47,206 nt of DNA from Nocardia cyriacigeorgica NBRC 100375 (GCF_000308555.1 NZ_BAFY01000190.1:1-47206), one strand, 5' to 3'; counted from the first letter of the stretch, positions 36,501 to 45,700 are shown. The notes: generated by a model from the sequence alone, not told the origin. Numbers and translations: made by a program.

Positions 36501-38090
36501 CACCCGGACGCGAACGTCGGCACCGGACTCGGACGCGGTATTCGCTCGCTCGCCCACCTTCGGGCGTTGCGGTGCGCTGCCGGGCAATCTGGCCGCGACC
36601 CTGGCCACCGCCAACCGCACCGCTGGCACCGAACGATGGTTCTCGCGCAGCACGATGCGCTGACGGTCGGGTACGTCGAGGTCGAGCAGGAAACGCGGAT
36701 CCGCGCCGCGGAAGGCGAACACACCCTGATCGGGATCACCGGCGACCACGGTGACGGCCGCACCCGCGCTCAGCACCCGCACCAGCATCGCAGCCTGCGG
36801 GTCCAGATGCTGGGCGTCGTCGACCAGCAGATACCGCAACCGATCCCGTTCGGCGGCCAGCAGCTTCTCATCGGTGGCCAAGGCGTCCAGCGCCGCACCG
36901 ACGAGTTCGGCCGCATTCAAGGCCGGCGCCGACGCCTCCGGCGCGGCCACGCCCACCGACCAGCGCAGCAGCATCGCCTGCTCGTAGCGCGCTGCGAACC
37001 GGCCCGCCGCCACCCATTCGGGCTTGTCCCGCTCACGACCCAGCCGGATCAGATCCTCGGGACCCAGACCTCGCTCGGTGGCCCGCAGCATCAGATCCCG
37101 CAGCTGATCGGCGAACCCGGCCAGTCCGAGCGCGGGATGCAGCCGCTGCGGCCACAGGTGGGTCGCGCCCTCGGCGATATCGATCAGGTCGCCACGCAAC
37201 ATCTCCCGCAGCACCGCATCCTGCTCGGATCCGGTCAACAACCTCGGCGGCGGATTGCCGTGCGTGACAGCATGTCGGCGCAGCACGGAGAAGGCATAGG
37301 AGTGGATCGTGCGCACCAGCGGTTCGCGCGTCGCACCGGGGACTCCGGCGAAGTGCGCCGCATCGGTCGCGGCATCGCGGGGCTCGGGAGCCGGCGCCGC
37401 ATCGAGCGAATCGCCGGCTTCCTCGAACGGCGACGCAGCGTCCGCCGCCGGCCCCGCATCGACAGACTTCGCCCGCATGCTGGTCGATGCCCGCATCGCG
37501 CCGGTATTGGGCCGGGCCCCGGTTTCCGGACCGGTCGGGCTGTCTCGCCTCGACCCGTCGCCGCTGTCCAACACGGCGTCCAGCTCGTCGAGGGCAAAGA
37601 GTCCCGCCTCGTCCCACGGCGCTTCCGGGTCCGGCGGCGGTTCGAACAGGCTGTCGCCGGGTCCGGGATCATCCGGCGGCGAGGCTGGTGCCGGCCCGAC
37701 CTCGACCGGCGCCGACAACCGCGCGGTGATCGCATCGCGCACCACGGCGGCCGCGTTCTTGGAGTGGGTGAGCAAGAGCACCGACTCCGGGTCGGCGCCC
37801 GCGGCGATGCGGTCGGCGGCGAGGTCGACCAGCAGCGCGGTCTTGCCGGTGCCCGGGCCGCCGAGGACTTGCCACACACCGGTGCCGGGGCGAAGCGATC
37901 CCGGGTCGGCGGCGGTGGCGAACAGCGCGCGGACCTCGGCGCTCCAGACCCTGGGTCCGGGCGCCGCCACTTTCCGGCGAACCAGCCGCACGGCGTTATC
38001 CGATCGCACCACGGGGGCTATTGCAACAGACGAGGCCGACACTCCCGTCGGCGGCGCCGCGCCGCCTGGTGCTGCGACGGATCTGGTCAA
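33567..38090 (-). CDS. adnA: AdnA helicase-nuclease subunit with long acidic insertions
   Basis: A UvrD-like motor plus RecB-type nuclease of up to 1,507 residues; mycobacterial AdnA is about 1,050. Walker A is GGPGTGKT (77-84). Walker B has DDAQ instead of DExx (LLVDDAQHLDP, about 421-431), fitting the weaker motor of AdnA. The nuclease has IVDVKTGK, and an iron-sulfur cluster is suggested by TCPLRWALE plus Cys1486, Cys1489 and Cys1495. Three acidic, Pro/Ala-rich insertions explain the size: about 133-255, 673-845 and 1345-1430. The frame is open through all of them. The start is uncertain: TTG 38090 gives the full frame, GTG 38012 is an alternative. It is divergent from lipV and coupled to adnB. 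Confidence 0.9.
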   Translation of the reverse strand: MTRSVAAPGGAAPPTGVSASSVAIAPVVRSDNAVRLVRRKVAAPGPRVWSAEVRALFATAADPGSLRPGTGVWQVLGGPGTGKTALLVDLAADRIAAGADPESVLLLTHSKNAAAVVRDAITARLSAPVEVGPAPASPPDDPGPGDSLFEPPPDPEAPWDEAGLFALDELDAVLDSGDGSRRDSPTGPETGARPNTGAMRASTSMRAKSVDAGPAADAASPFEEAGDSLDAAPAPEPRDAATDAAHFAGVPGATREPLVRTIHSYAFSVLRRHAVTHGNPPPRLLTGSEQDAVLREMLRGDLIDIAEGATHLWPQRLHPALGLAGFADQLRDLMLRATERGLGPEDLIRLGRERDKPEWVAAGRFAARYEQAMLLRWSVGVAAPEASAPALNAAELVGAALDALATDEKLLAAERDRLRYLLVDDAQHLDPQAAMLVRVLSAGAAVTVVAGDPDQGVFAFRGADPRFLLDLDVPDRQRIVLRENHRSVPAVRLAVARVAARLPGSAPQRPKVGERANTASESGADVRVRVLATPAKEAALIADHLRRAHLTEGVPWSQMAVVVRSVPLSLPPLRRALLAAGVPVRQPALDTPLARRRGAAWMLSSLRAILASEAATSADAAATPHRHEALFTPEDALDLLSGPLGAADQIALRRLRRGIRRTALGLERAAARHSDTLSPFDIETPSAPGDPGAELDDFLPPPDPADAALHIPADPLVPEPPDLLPPSDPADADITPEWTIEQAARLSADTDWYGIDLDPFDREEDRYGLTLTPEGLHAEASAEPAANDSADAAPANTEQDPARIALDHTDGTVDPREPISGTPAGSPDEPLLRDRRTSAPSEQSSAEVLRDLLLGVGDQRILTGLTEVESAPLRRALTALDRARKMRQRGGGLEDVLWALWTGSRLERRWVAQSERGGAAGAQADRDLDAAVALFDAAAAYVDRLPRAGIEGFVEYLLHQEIPHDTSVRTSPVEAVELLSAHAAAGREWEVVAVAGVQEGIWPDPRPRGTLLHTEDLVDVAAGVLTEGERMSRAAPILAEERRLLLVACSRARRSLLVTAVESVTGDRDLVPSRFLAELLGHDDDGEPGALPVEDPGRALVMGSLVAELRGVVCDPEADPQRRRRAARHLARLADAGVRGTAPDDWYGTAELSSERPLWEDDESAVALSPSTVELLRTCPLRWALERHGGTDGDNPHAVKGNLVHTLVQALAGKVPTSQVRAALQAVWQSVETDQGWHSRQERRRTEAMLETFLAWVDNTRGELTQVGIEVPVDCVLPPRSEDEPPVRIRGRVDRLERDAQGRFVIVDVKTGKNPVSVKAAEDHAQLATYQVAAAFGALDALYDESGSTRSDLGQASTEPDGTGDPDRRGAIDERRDGGEPGDVDGRSDTEDSGDPDEPGDLARGSADEQVGTHDSTAPSAPHVELGEPGGARLVYVAKPHTRDGATQRTQQPLDAESLHTWRGTIHEAAAATKGPSYLAMRNDGCRHCAVAGSCPVQDTGRQVTDE

Positions 38091-38106
38091 CGGTCAAAAT
38101 GTCATC

Positions 38107-38883
38107 GTGTCCCCACTCCACGTTCACCGTTTCGGACCACGCACCGGCCCGGTCGTGCTCGCCCTGCACGGGGTGACCGGCCACGGCAGGCGGTGGGCCG
38201 ACCTGGCCGAACGGCTGCTGCCCGATGTCCGCATCGTCGCCCCCGACCTGCGCGGACACGGTCGTTCCACGTCGCTTCCGCCCTGGAATTTCGAGACGAT
38301 CGTGCACGATCTGGTCGAGCTGCTGGCCGAGGAGACCGACGAACCCGTCGTACTGGTCGCGCATTCCTTCGGCGGCGCCTGTGCCCTGCATCTGGTGCAC
38401 AACCATCCGCAACTGGCCCGCAACCTGGTGCTGCTCGATCCGGCCATCGCACTGGACCCGACGCGCCTGCACGAGATCGCCATGTCGACGCTGGCCTCCC
38501 AGGACTACGACGACGTCGAACAGGCCAGGATGGACAAACTGCACACCGGCTGGGGTGATGTCGCGCCGGAGCTGTTGCAGGCCGAGCTCGACGAACACCT
38601 GATGCCCACCGCGAACGGTCGGGTGGGCTGGCGGATGAGTCTGCCCGCGATCAACTCCTATTGGGGCCAGCTCGCCCGCCACTACGTGCTGCCACCGCAG
38701 CAGCTGCCGACGGTGCTGGTGCAGGCCATGAAGGTGGATCCGCCGTTCGTCACCCCGGAGTTCCGGGAGGCGCTCACCACGCATATGGGCCCGAACCTGA
38801 CCGTGCACGAATGGGATTGCGACCACATGGTGGCCCAGGCCCTGCCCGAGCGGACCGCCGAACTCATCCGTTCCGTGCTCTGA
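38107..38883 (+). CDS. lipV: Alpha/beta hydrolase LipV
   Basis: A 258-residue alpha/beta hydrolase. The oxyanion region is LALHGVTGHGRRW, the nucleophile Ser87 lies in VLVAHSFGGACALH, and the catalytic histidine is likely His240 in WDCDHMVAQAL. Homologues of Rv3203 are esterases or lipases. The start is GTG 38107 (VSPLHVHRFGP); CAAAAT ends 6 nt upstream and there is no ribosome-binding site, so it may be leaderless. The stop shares a base with the ATG of the next gene (TGATG), so the two are probably translated together. The substrate is unknown. Confidence 0.9.
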   Translation: MSPLHVHRFGPRTGPVVLALHGVTGHGRRWADLAERLLPDVRIVAPDLRGHGRSTSLPPWNFETIVHDLVELLAEETDEPVVLVAHSFGGACALHLVHNHPQLARNLVLLDPAIALDPTRLHEIAMSTLASQDYDDVEQARMDKLHTGWGDVAPELLQAELDEHLMPTANGRVGWRMSLPAINSYWGQLARHYVLPPQQLPTVLVQAMKVDPPFVTPEFREALTTHMGPNLTVHEWDCDHMVAQALPERTAELIRSVL

Positions 38884-39191
38884 TGCCGACCAGCGACGCC
38901 GAGATCGAGCGGGTCCGCGAGCTGGTCGCCTCGATCCCGTGTGGGCGGGTGGCCACCTACGGCGATATCGCCGCGGCGGCGGGTCTGTCGACCCCACGCA
39001 CCGTCGGCTGGATCATGCGCACCGATTCCGCCGATCTGCCCTGGCATCGGGTGCTCGGCGCCGCCGGCCGCCCCGCGGCGCACCTGGCCGACAAGCAGCT
39101 GCGGCTGCTCGCGGCCGAGGGTGTCCCGGTCCGTGACGGCCGGGTGGATCTGCGTGCCACTCGCTTCGTCTTTCCCGATGACCCCCGCTGA
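38883..39191 (+). CDS. Alkyltransferase-like (ATL) DNA-repair protein
   Basis: A 102-residue protein with the DNA-binding domain of O6-alkylguanine-DNA alkyltransferase: VASIPCGRVATYGDIAAAAG, then STPRTVGWIMR and LPWHRVLGAAGRP. The active-site PCHR of true alkyltransferases is PWHR here, so the reactive cysteine is replaced by tryptophan and it should bind alkylated bases and flag them for nucleotide-excision repair rather than repair them itself. It follows lipV with a one-base overlap, as Rv3204 follows Rv3203. Length is normal for ATL proteins. Confidence 0.92.
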   Translation: MPTSDAEIERVRELVASIPCGRVATYGDIAAAAGLSTPRTVGWIMRTDSADLPWHRVLGAAGRPAAHLADKQLRLLAAEGVPVRDGRVDLRATRFVFPDDPR

Positions 39192-39271
39192 CCGTCCTTG
39201 GACGGGCGAACAGCACGCCGGGTAACACGCAATCCACCCCTGTCGAGCGAATCTGCGGTTACCGTTGAGTC

Positions 39272-40015
39272 ATGACCACCCGTCTGGCGTGTGTGGTATT
39301 CGATGCGGACCAGCCACGTATGGTGGCGGATTTCTGGGCGCGGTTGCTCGGCTGGACGGTGACGCTGGACCGTCCGGGTGAAGTCGACGTCGCGGGGCCG
39401 GACGCCGCGGGCTCCGATCTCGCGCTGACCTTCATTCCCGCATCCCGTGCCAAGACCGGCAAGAACCGGATCCATCTCGATGTGGCCAGCCGCTCCACCG
39501 ACCATCAGCGCATGCAGGTCGATCGCGCGATGGCGCTCGGCGCACGCGCGGTCGATATCGGGCAGGGTGCCGTCCCGTGGACGGTGCTCGCCGACCCGGA
39601 GGGCAACGAATTCTGTGTGCTCGAGCCGCGCGAGGAATATGTGGATACCGGCGCGGTGGCGGCGATCGTGGTCGACACCTTCGATCCGCAGCGGCTCGCG
39701 CAGTTCTGGTCGGTCGCCTCCGGGTGGCCGATCTCGCGGGCCGGGTCGCCGGTGACCGGCCTGCGCTCACCGACCGGTCTGGGTAGCTGGCTGGAATTCG
39801 TCGAGACCTCCGAGGCGAAACAGGGCCGCAACCGGCTGCGCCTGGATGTCGCCGCATTTCCCGCCGACGACCCGACCGCCGAGGTCGCCCGGCTGAGGGC
39901 CGCGGGTGCGCGCACGATCGAACCGTCCGGCGCCGAACCGGGGCTGCCGCTGGCCGACCCCGAAACCAATGAGTTCTACCTGCTCGCACCCGACTACGAC
40001 GGCTCGGCGCTCTGA
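39272..40015 (+). CDS. VOC (glyoxalase-like) protein with two domains
   Basis: A 247-residue protein with two tandem vicinal-oxygen-chelate modules, each starting with a similar strand and helix: LACVVFDADQPRMVADFWARLLGW and AAIVVDTFDPQRLAQFWSVASGW is the pair at residues 5 and 130, and each ends with DPEGNEFCVL or DPETNEFYLL. The domains resemble Glyoxalase_6 and bind a metal or a hydrophobic ligand in some relatives. No enzyme activity can be assigned. ATG 39272 lies 6 nt after TACCGT, so the mRNA is likely leaderless. It stands alone between the ATL gene and the molybdenum cofactor gene. Confidence 0.85.
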   Translation: MTTRLACVVFDADQPRMVADFWARLLGWTVTLDRPGEVDVAGPDAAGSDLALTFIPASRAKTGKNRIHLDVASRSTDHQRMQVDRAMALGARAVDIGQGAVPWTVLADPEGNEFCVLEPREEYVDTGAVAAIVVDTFDPQRLAQFWSVASGWPISRAGSPVTGLRSPTGLGSWLEFVETSEAKQGRNRLRLDVAAFPADDPTAEVARLRAAGARTIEPSGAEPGLPLADPETNEFYLLAPDYDGSAL

Positions 40016-40091
40016 AACCGTCCCACGGTGCGCGCGCAGTAGGCGGCGCGCGCCGCGCGGTCGCCGGAGGTCGCCGAACTAGCATGGACCC

Positions 40092-40124
40092 ATGTCGAAC
40101 CACAGCGAGGGCCGCGGCCGGTGA
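40092..40124 (+). CDS. Candidate 10-residue leaderless mini-ORF upstream of mobA-moeA
   Basis: ATG 40092 lies 6 nt after TAGCAT (40080-40085), a TANNNT -10 element, so a leaderless transcript would start here. The peptide is MSNHSEGRGR and its TGA (40122-40124) overlaps the GTG start of the next gene at 40121 (GTGA). The overlap suggests coupling: ribosomes loading at the 5' end would end where the main gene begins. Evidence is positional only. Confidence 0.4.
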   Translation: MSNHSEGRGR

Positions 40125-41881
40125 CGGCCGCTGACGCGATCGTGCTCGCCGGAGGCCGGGCGAGCCGGATGGGTGGTGTCGACAAACCGGCGATCGTCAT
40201 CGGCGGGCGGTCGATGCTGAATGTCGCGCTCGACGCGGTCGCGGCGTGCGGACAGACCGTCGTCGTCGGGCCCCGGAGGCCGGAACTGGATCCGGCCGTC
40301 CGCCAGGTGCGCGAGGTGCCGCCGGGCGCTGGACCGGTCGCCGCGATCGGCGCCGGGCTGCGCGCACTCGGCGCCGAGGCCGCACCGCGCATCGTCGTAC
40401 TCGCCGCGGATCTGCCGTTCCTGACCGAGTGGGCGGTGGCCGATCTCCTGCGGCGCAGCGATCAATCCGGGGCCGACGCGGTGTTCGCGGCCGACGAGTC
40501 CGGCCGCCCGCAATACCTGATCGGCGTGTGGCGCCGCGACGCGCTGACCGCCCGGCTCAGCCGGCTGGACTCGCTGGTCAACCAACCGATGAAGGCCCTC
40601 GTCCCGGACGACACGGTGATGGTGCGGTTGAACGGCATCACCGACTGCGACACCGACGAGGAGGTGCGTGCGGCCCGAGCCGCCATCGACGCCGGTCATG
40701 ACCCGCGACATCAGCCGCCGCCGTCGACGCTCGATGCGGCGCGACAAACGTTGCGCGACAACCTGTCCAGGCTGACGTCCTACCACACCGAACTGTTCGA
40801 GGTCACCGGCGCGACGCTGGCGGCGCCGATCCGGGCGGCCGGGCCGCTGCCGCGTTTCGACGTCTCGGCCATGGACGGTTACGCCGTCGCCGGTGACGGG
40901 CCGTGGCGTCTGCGCGCCGACATCGGTTTCGCGGGTGGGCAGCGCCCGGTCGGGCTGCTCCCCGGTGAGGCGGTGCGCGTGGCGACCGGCGCGCACGTCC
41001 CCGACGGCACCACGGCCGTGCTGCGCGACGAGTTCGCCGACGTCGGCGACGACCATCATCTGCGCAGGCTGCCCGACACCCCGATCCGCGGCGATATCCG
41101 ACGCCGCGGCGAGGATCTGGAGCGCGGTGACCTCATCGCCGAGGAGGGCACGCCGGTCACGCCCGCGCTGATCTCCACCGCCGCCGCGGTGGAGATCCCG
41201 GAAGCCGCCGTGCGTGGGCCGGTGCGAGCCCGAATCATCATGACCGGCGACGAGATCCGCGCCTCCGGCCCGCTACATGGCGGGCAGACCCGCGATTCCA
41301 TCGGACCGATCCTGCCGCATCTGCTGGCCCGGCACGGTATTCGCACCGTCGACCGGGTCCATCTGCGCGACACGCCGCACGGCTTCGACGAAGTGCTCAC
41401 CGGCACCGACGGTTTCGATCTGCTGGTCGTGGTGGGGGCGACCGGCTCCGGCGCCGCCGATCAACTCCGGTCCGCCCTCAGCCGCGCCGACGCCCGCATC
41501 CTGGTCCATCGTTTGCGGCTGCGTCCGGGCGGCTCCACCGTCGTCGCGGAGCTGAACTCGGGTGCGACGGTCCTCGGCTTGCCGGGAAACCCGTTCGCCG
41601 CCGTCGCGGTGCTCACCGCCCTGGCCGGTGCGGTGGTCGAGGGTCGCACCGGCGCACATCCGGCGCGACCGATCCTCGGACCGCTGCACAACGCGAGCGA
41701 GATTGCAGGCCCGGTTCCGCGCATCGTCCCCGCGATGGCAGACCCGAGCGGCGGCTGGCGCGGCGAAGCCGCGGTCCGCACCGCCCACCTCGGTGGGCTA
41801 CTCGGTCACGACGGCCTCGTCATCGTGGCTGCCGATGCCCGTGACGGCGCGCTGGTGGAGTTCATGCCGCTGCCGGGCTGA
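40121..41881 (+). CDS. mobA-moeA: MobA-MoeA fusion, molybdenum cofactor biosynthesis
   Basis: A 586-residue two-domain protein. Residues 1 to about 195 are MobA, the molybdopterin guanylyltransferase, with the nucleotide-binding motif VLAGGRASRMGGVDKP (8-23) and AADLPFL. Residues from about 205 are MoeA, which inserts molybdenum: PLPRFDVSAMDGYAV, GEAVRVATGAHVPDGTTAVL, MTGDEI and LGLPGNPFAAVAV. The fusion joins metal insertion with the attachment of GMP. The start is GTG 40121. It lies just upstream of narG, whose bis-MGD cofactor needs both activities, so the pairing makes sense. The GTG overlaps the stop of a possible mini-ORF. Confidence 0.9.
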   Translation: MTAADAIVLAGGRASRMGGVDKPAIVIGGRSMLNVALDAVAACGQTVVVGPRRPELDPAVRQVREVPPGAGPVAAIGAGLRALGAEAAPRIVVLAADLPFLTEWAVADLLRRSDQSGADAVFAADESGRPQYLIGVWRRDALTARLSRLDSLVNQPMKALVPDDTVMVRLNGITDCDTDEEVRAARAAIDAGHDPRHQPPPSTLDAARQTLRDNLSRLTSYHTELFEVTGATLAAPIRAAGPLPRFDVSAMDGYAVAGDGPWRLRADIGFAGGQRPVGLLPGEAVRVATGAHVPDGTTAVLRDEFADVGDDHHLRRLPDTPIRGDIRRRGEDLERGDLIAEEGTPVTPALISTAAAVEIPEAAVRGPVRARIIMTGDEIRASGPLHGGQTRDSIGPILPHLLARHGIRTVDRVHLRDTPHGFDEVLTGTDGFDLLVVVGATGSGAADQLRSALSRADARILVHRLRLRPGGSTVVAELNSGATVLGLPGNPFAAVAVLTALAGAVVEGRTGAHPARPILGPLHNASEIAGPVPRIVPAMADPSGGWRGEAAVRTAHLGGLLGHDGLVIVAADARDGALVEFMPLPG

Positions 41882-41937
41882 TCAGCACCGGGCCGGTCCG
41901 AGCAACGGCCGTCCGTTCCATGGTGCGGCCATCGAGT

Positions 41938-42372
41938 TCAGCTCAGCTCACCCACGATGGCTTCGATGCGATTGATCCGGGTCTGCTCGCGTTTGGCCTC
42001 GGTGACCCGGCGGACGGCGTCGTGGCGTCTGGAATAGGGCAGCTCGTCGAATCGCGTGCGCAGGCCGGCGGTGTCCAGTGCGGCGGCCAGATCCTCGGGT
42101 ACCTCGACCGTGCGTTCGGAGGTGTCGCGTTCGACGGTGACGGTGACGAGGTCGCCGGGCTCCTTACCGAGCTCGGCACGGATCGCTTTCAGCATGCCGA
42201 GGCATGGGCCGGCGCCCATCGAAACGATCGATCCGATGTAGTCGACGTCGTCGAAGCGGGCGCGCACGGGTATCCGGCCGCCCCCGCCGAGCTCGGCGAT
42301 GATCTCCTCGGGCACGGCGACATACGCGCCGCCGCCGACCGCGGATTGGATTCGTGCCCGGAACTCGGCCAT
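41938..42372 (-). CDS. DUF1905/YdeI-like protein
   Basis: A 144-residue protein beginning MAEFRARIQSAVGGGAYVAV. The first 95 residues are a DUF1905 beta-barrel (VAVPEEIIAELGGGGRIPVR, GSIVSMGAGPCLGMLKAI, GDLVTVTVERDTSERTVEVP); the rest is the helical OmdA/YdeI-like tail (FDELPYSRRHDAVRRVTEA). YdeI-like proteins have been tied to bacteriocin protection, but function is not known here. ATG 42372 lies 6 nt from TATTCT on the minus strand, with no Shine-Dalgarno, so it is probably leaderless. An upstream extension of the frame is less likely. Confidence 0.85.
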   Translation of the reverse strand: MAEFRARIQSAVGGGAYVAVPEEIIAELGGGGRIPVRARFDDVDYIGSIVSMGAGPCLGMLKAIRAELGKEPGDLVTVTVERDTSERTVEVPEDLAAALDTAGLRTRFDELPYSRRHDAVRRVTEAKREQTRINRIEAIVGELS

Positions 42373-42616
42373 GGCCGCAGAATATCGCGACCGCGCTCGA
42401 TATCCGGCAATTAATGCGTGAATAGGAGTGGTGCCCGCCACTTCCGCTGTGTTAACAAATGTAAAGCGACCGAGAAGCCGCGGTTTCCAAAGCTTCACCG
42501 ACGGGCCGGAAACCGGCCGTCGCACTGCCGCCCACCGGCGCTCGATGACCTGTTTTCCCAGGTCGAGCCCGCTAACGAGGTACCGAACCTACCCGGCGGA
42601 ATGACAACCGGGTTGC
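42373..42616. other. Intergenic region upstream of narG
   Basis: Contains the promoter of the DUF1905 gene at its left end. An open frame from 42418 to 42741 on the plus strand has poor codon use and no known product. GTTAACAAATGTAAAG near 42450 is AT-rich and could be a regulator site, but I cannot assign it. No gene seen. Confidence 0.45.
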
Positions 42617-42657
42617 GCTCACCTCACAGCTCACCTGAACGCATTGAGCGCTGTGAG
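42617..42657. promoter_or_regulatory. Repeat cluster upstream of the narG promoter
   Basis: GCTCACC occurs twice as a direct repeat (42617-42623 and 42629-42635), and CTCACAGC (42623-42630) forms a perfect inverted repeat with GCTGTGAG (42650-42657). The cluster ends 8 bp before the -35 element of narG, where an activator would bind. No regulator can be named. Confidence 0.5.
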
Positions 42658-42665
42658 AGATTCGT

Positions 42666-42694
42666 TTGGACGCCGGTCGCCGCCTCCTTACAGT
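42666..42694 (+). promoter_or_regulatory. narG promoter
   Basis: TTGGAC (42666-42671), a 17-bp spacer and TACAGT (42689-42694) match a housekeeping promoter. The leader to the GTG start at 42734 would be about 33 nt. Confidence 0.55.
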
Positions 42695-42733
42695 CGGGGC
42701 ATCAGCCCGATTTCACCGCTCGAAGGGGGCGTC

Positions 42734-45700
42734 GTGGTTAATTCACGCACTCAGGGTTCCGCGCCCTCCGATCCGGCTCACCGGCCCGACGCCGGCGACG
42801 CTCTCCTGCGGCTGGGCAAATACTTCCATCGCGGCGAAATCTCGGCCGACCACCGCACCGTGCACAAGACCGGCGGCCGTAGCGCCGACGAGTTCTACCG
42901 CGATCGCTGGTCCCACGACAAGGTGGTGCGCTCCACTCACGGCGTCAACTGCACCGGCTCGTGTTCCTGGAAGATCTACGTCAAGGACGGCGTGATCACC
43001 TGGGAGTCGCAGCAGACCGACTACCCCTCGGTCGGATCCGATAAGCCCGAATACGAGCCGCGCGGCTGCCCGCGTGGCGCATCGTTCTCCTGGTACACCT
43101 ACTCCCCCGCCCGGGTGCGCTACCCGTATGTGCGCGGCACCTTGCTCGAGCTGTACCGCGAGGCCAAGGCCCGGCTCAAGGACCCGGTGCTGGCGTGGGG
43201 CGAGATCGTCGAAGACCCCGAGAAAGCCAAGGCGTACAAGGCGGCTCGCGGTAAGGGCGGCTTCGTCCGCGCGGAATGGTGGGAGGCCGCCGAGATCGCG
43301 GCCGCCGCGCATGTCTACACGATCAAGCAGTACGGGCCCGACCGGGTGGCGGGGTTCTCGCCGATTCCGGCCATGTCGATGGTCAGCCATGCGGTGGGCG
43401 CGCGATTCATCTCGCTGCTCGGCGGCTCCATGCTGTCGTTCTACGACTGGTACGCCGACCTGCCGGTGGCCTCACCGCAGGTGTTCGGCGACCAGACCGA
43501 CGTGCCGGAATCGGCCGACTGGTTCGACGCCGGCTACCTCATCATGTGGGGCTCCAACGTCCCGGTGACCCGAACCCCGGACGCGCACTACATGACCGAG
43601 GCCCGCTACCGCGGCCAGAAGGTCGTCGTGGTCTCCCCCGACTACGCCGACAACACCAAGTTCGCCGACGAATGGGTGCCCGCCCGCCCCGGCACCGATG
43701 CCGCGCTGGCCATGGCCATGGGTCACGTGGTGTTGAAGGAGTTCTTCGTCGAGAAGTCCACCCCGCGCTTCCTCGACTACATCAAGCGCTTCACCGATCT
43801 GCCGTACCTGATCACCCTCGACGAACGCGACGGCGTCTTCGTCCCCGGCAAGTTCCTCACCTCCGCAGACCTCGGCAGCGACGCCGAGGCCGCGGAGTTC
43901 CGCACCGTGCTGCTGGATGCCGACGGAAATCCGGTGGTACCCAACGGATCTCTGGGCGACCGTTTCGGCGAGGACGGCACCGGACGCTGGAATCTGGATC
44001 TCGGGGACGTCGATCCCCTGCTGACCCTGCACGGCCGCACCGACGACGCTGCGGCCGTGCAGTTCCCTCGCTTCGACACCGACACCCCGGATGTGCTGAC
44101 CCGCGGCGTGCCGACGATGTTCCTCGCGGGCAAGCGCGTTACCACCGTTTTCGATCTGCTGCTGGCGCAGTACGGTGTGGCCCGCAGCGGTCTGCCGGGC
44201 AGCTGGCCCACCGGTTTCGACGATGCCTCCGAGCCGTACACCCCGGCTTGGCAGGAGTCGATCACCGGCGTGCCCGCCAAGCAGGCCGCCCGCATCTCCC
44301 GCGAATTCGCCGATAACGCCGACCGTTCCGGCGGCCGTTCGATGATCCTGATGGGCGCGGGCACCAACCACTGGTTCCACTCCGATCAGATCTACCGCGC
44401 GTTCTTCACCCTGACGCTGCTGACCGGCTGCCAGGGTGTCAACGGCGGCGGCTGGGCCCATTACGTCGGCCAGGAGAAGTGCCGTCCGGTGACCGGCTGG
44501 TCCACCCTGGCCTTCGCCACCGACTGGCAGCGTCCGCCGCGCCAGATGCAGGGCACCGTGTTCTGGTACCTGACCAACGATCAGTGGCGCTACGACCCGT
44601 TCACCTCCGACACCTTCGCCTCCCCGCTGGGCGAGGGCCGGTTCGCCGGACGGACGGCCGCCGACAATATCGCCCTCGCCAGCCGTCTCGGCTGGATGCC
44701 GACCTATCCGACCTTCGACCGCAACCCGCTCGACCTGGCCGACGAGGCCGAGCAGGCGGGCAAAACGCCGGCCGAGCACGTGGTCGACGGCCTGAAATCC
44801 GGCGACCTGAATTTCGCCTGCGAGGACCCGGACGCACCGGAGAATTTCCCTCGCGTCCTCACCGTGTGGCGGGCCAACCTGCTCGGCTCCTCCGGTAAGG
44901 GCAACGAGTATTTCCAGAAGCATCTACTGGGCTGCGGCTCCAACCTACAGACCACCGACGCCACCGGCGTGCGGCCGCAGGAGCTGAACTGGCGCGAGGA
45001 TGCGCCCACCGGCAAGCTGGATCTGCTGCTGTCGCTGGACTTCCGGATGACCAGCACCACACTGTTCTCCGATATCGTGCTGCCCGCCGCCACCTGGTAC
45101 GAGAAGCACGATCTGTCCTCCACCGACATGCACCCGTTCGTGCACGCCTTCTCCCCCGCCATCTCCCCGCCGTGGGAGGCCAAGACCGATTTCGACGCCT
45201 TCCACCGGATCGCGCGCGGCTTCTCCTGGATGGCGGAAAAGCATCTCGGTGTGCGCAAGGACATCGTCGCGGTGCCGTTGCAGCACGATTCGCCCGACGC
45301 GATGGCGCAGGCGGGCGGGCGCGTGCTGGACTGGAAAGCCGTTGAATGCGAACCGATTCCGGGTAAGACCATGCCGAAACTGGTGGTGGTCGAACGCGAC
45401 TACGGCAAGATCGCGGAGAAGATGGCCGCGCTCGGGCCGCTGGTGGAGACGCTCGGCCTGACCACCAAGGGCGTCACCACACTGCCCGATCAGGAAGTCG
45501 AATACCTGGCGGGCATGAACGGCACGGTGGTGTCGGGCGTCGCGCAGGGACGGCCGTCGCTGGCCAAGGACACCCACGCCGCCGAGGCCATCCTCGCGCT
45601 GTCGGGCACCACCAACGGCCGCCTCGCCGTCGAAGGTTTCGAGGCGCTGGAACGGCGCACCGGCACCGAAATGGCCGATCTGGCCGCCGAACACGAGGGC

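Noticed and set aside
42418..42741. Plus-strand frame of 107 codons upstream of narG
   Set aside because: It overlaps the narG promoter and start, and has codon use and composition unlike a protein.
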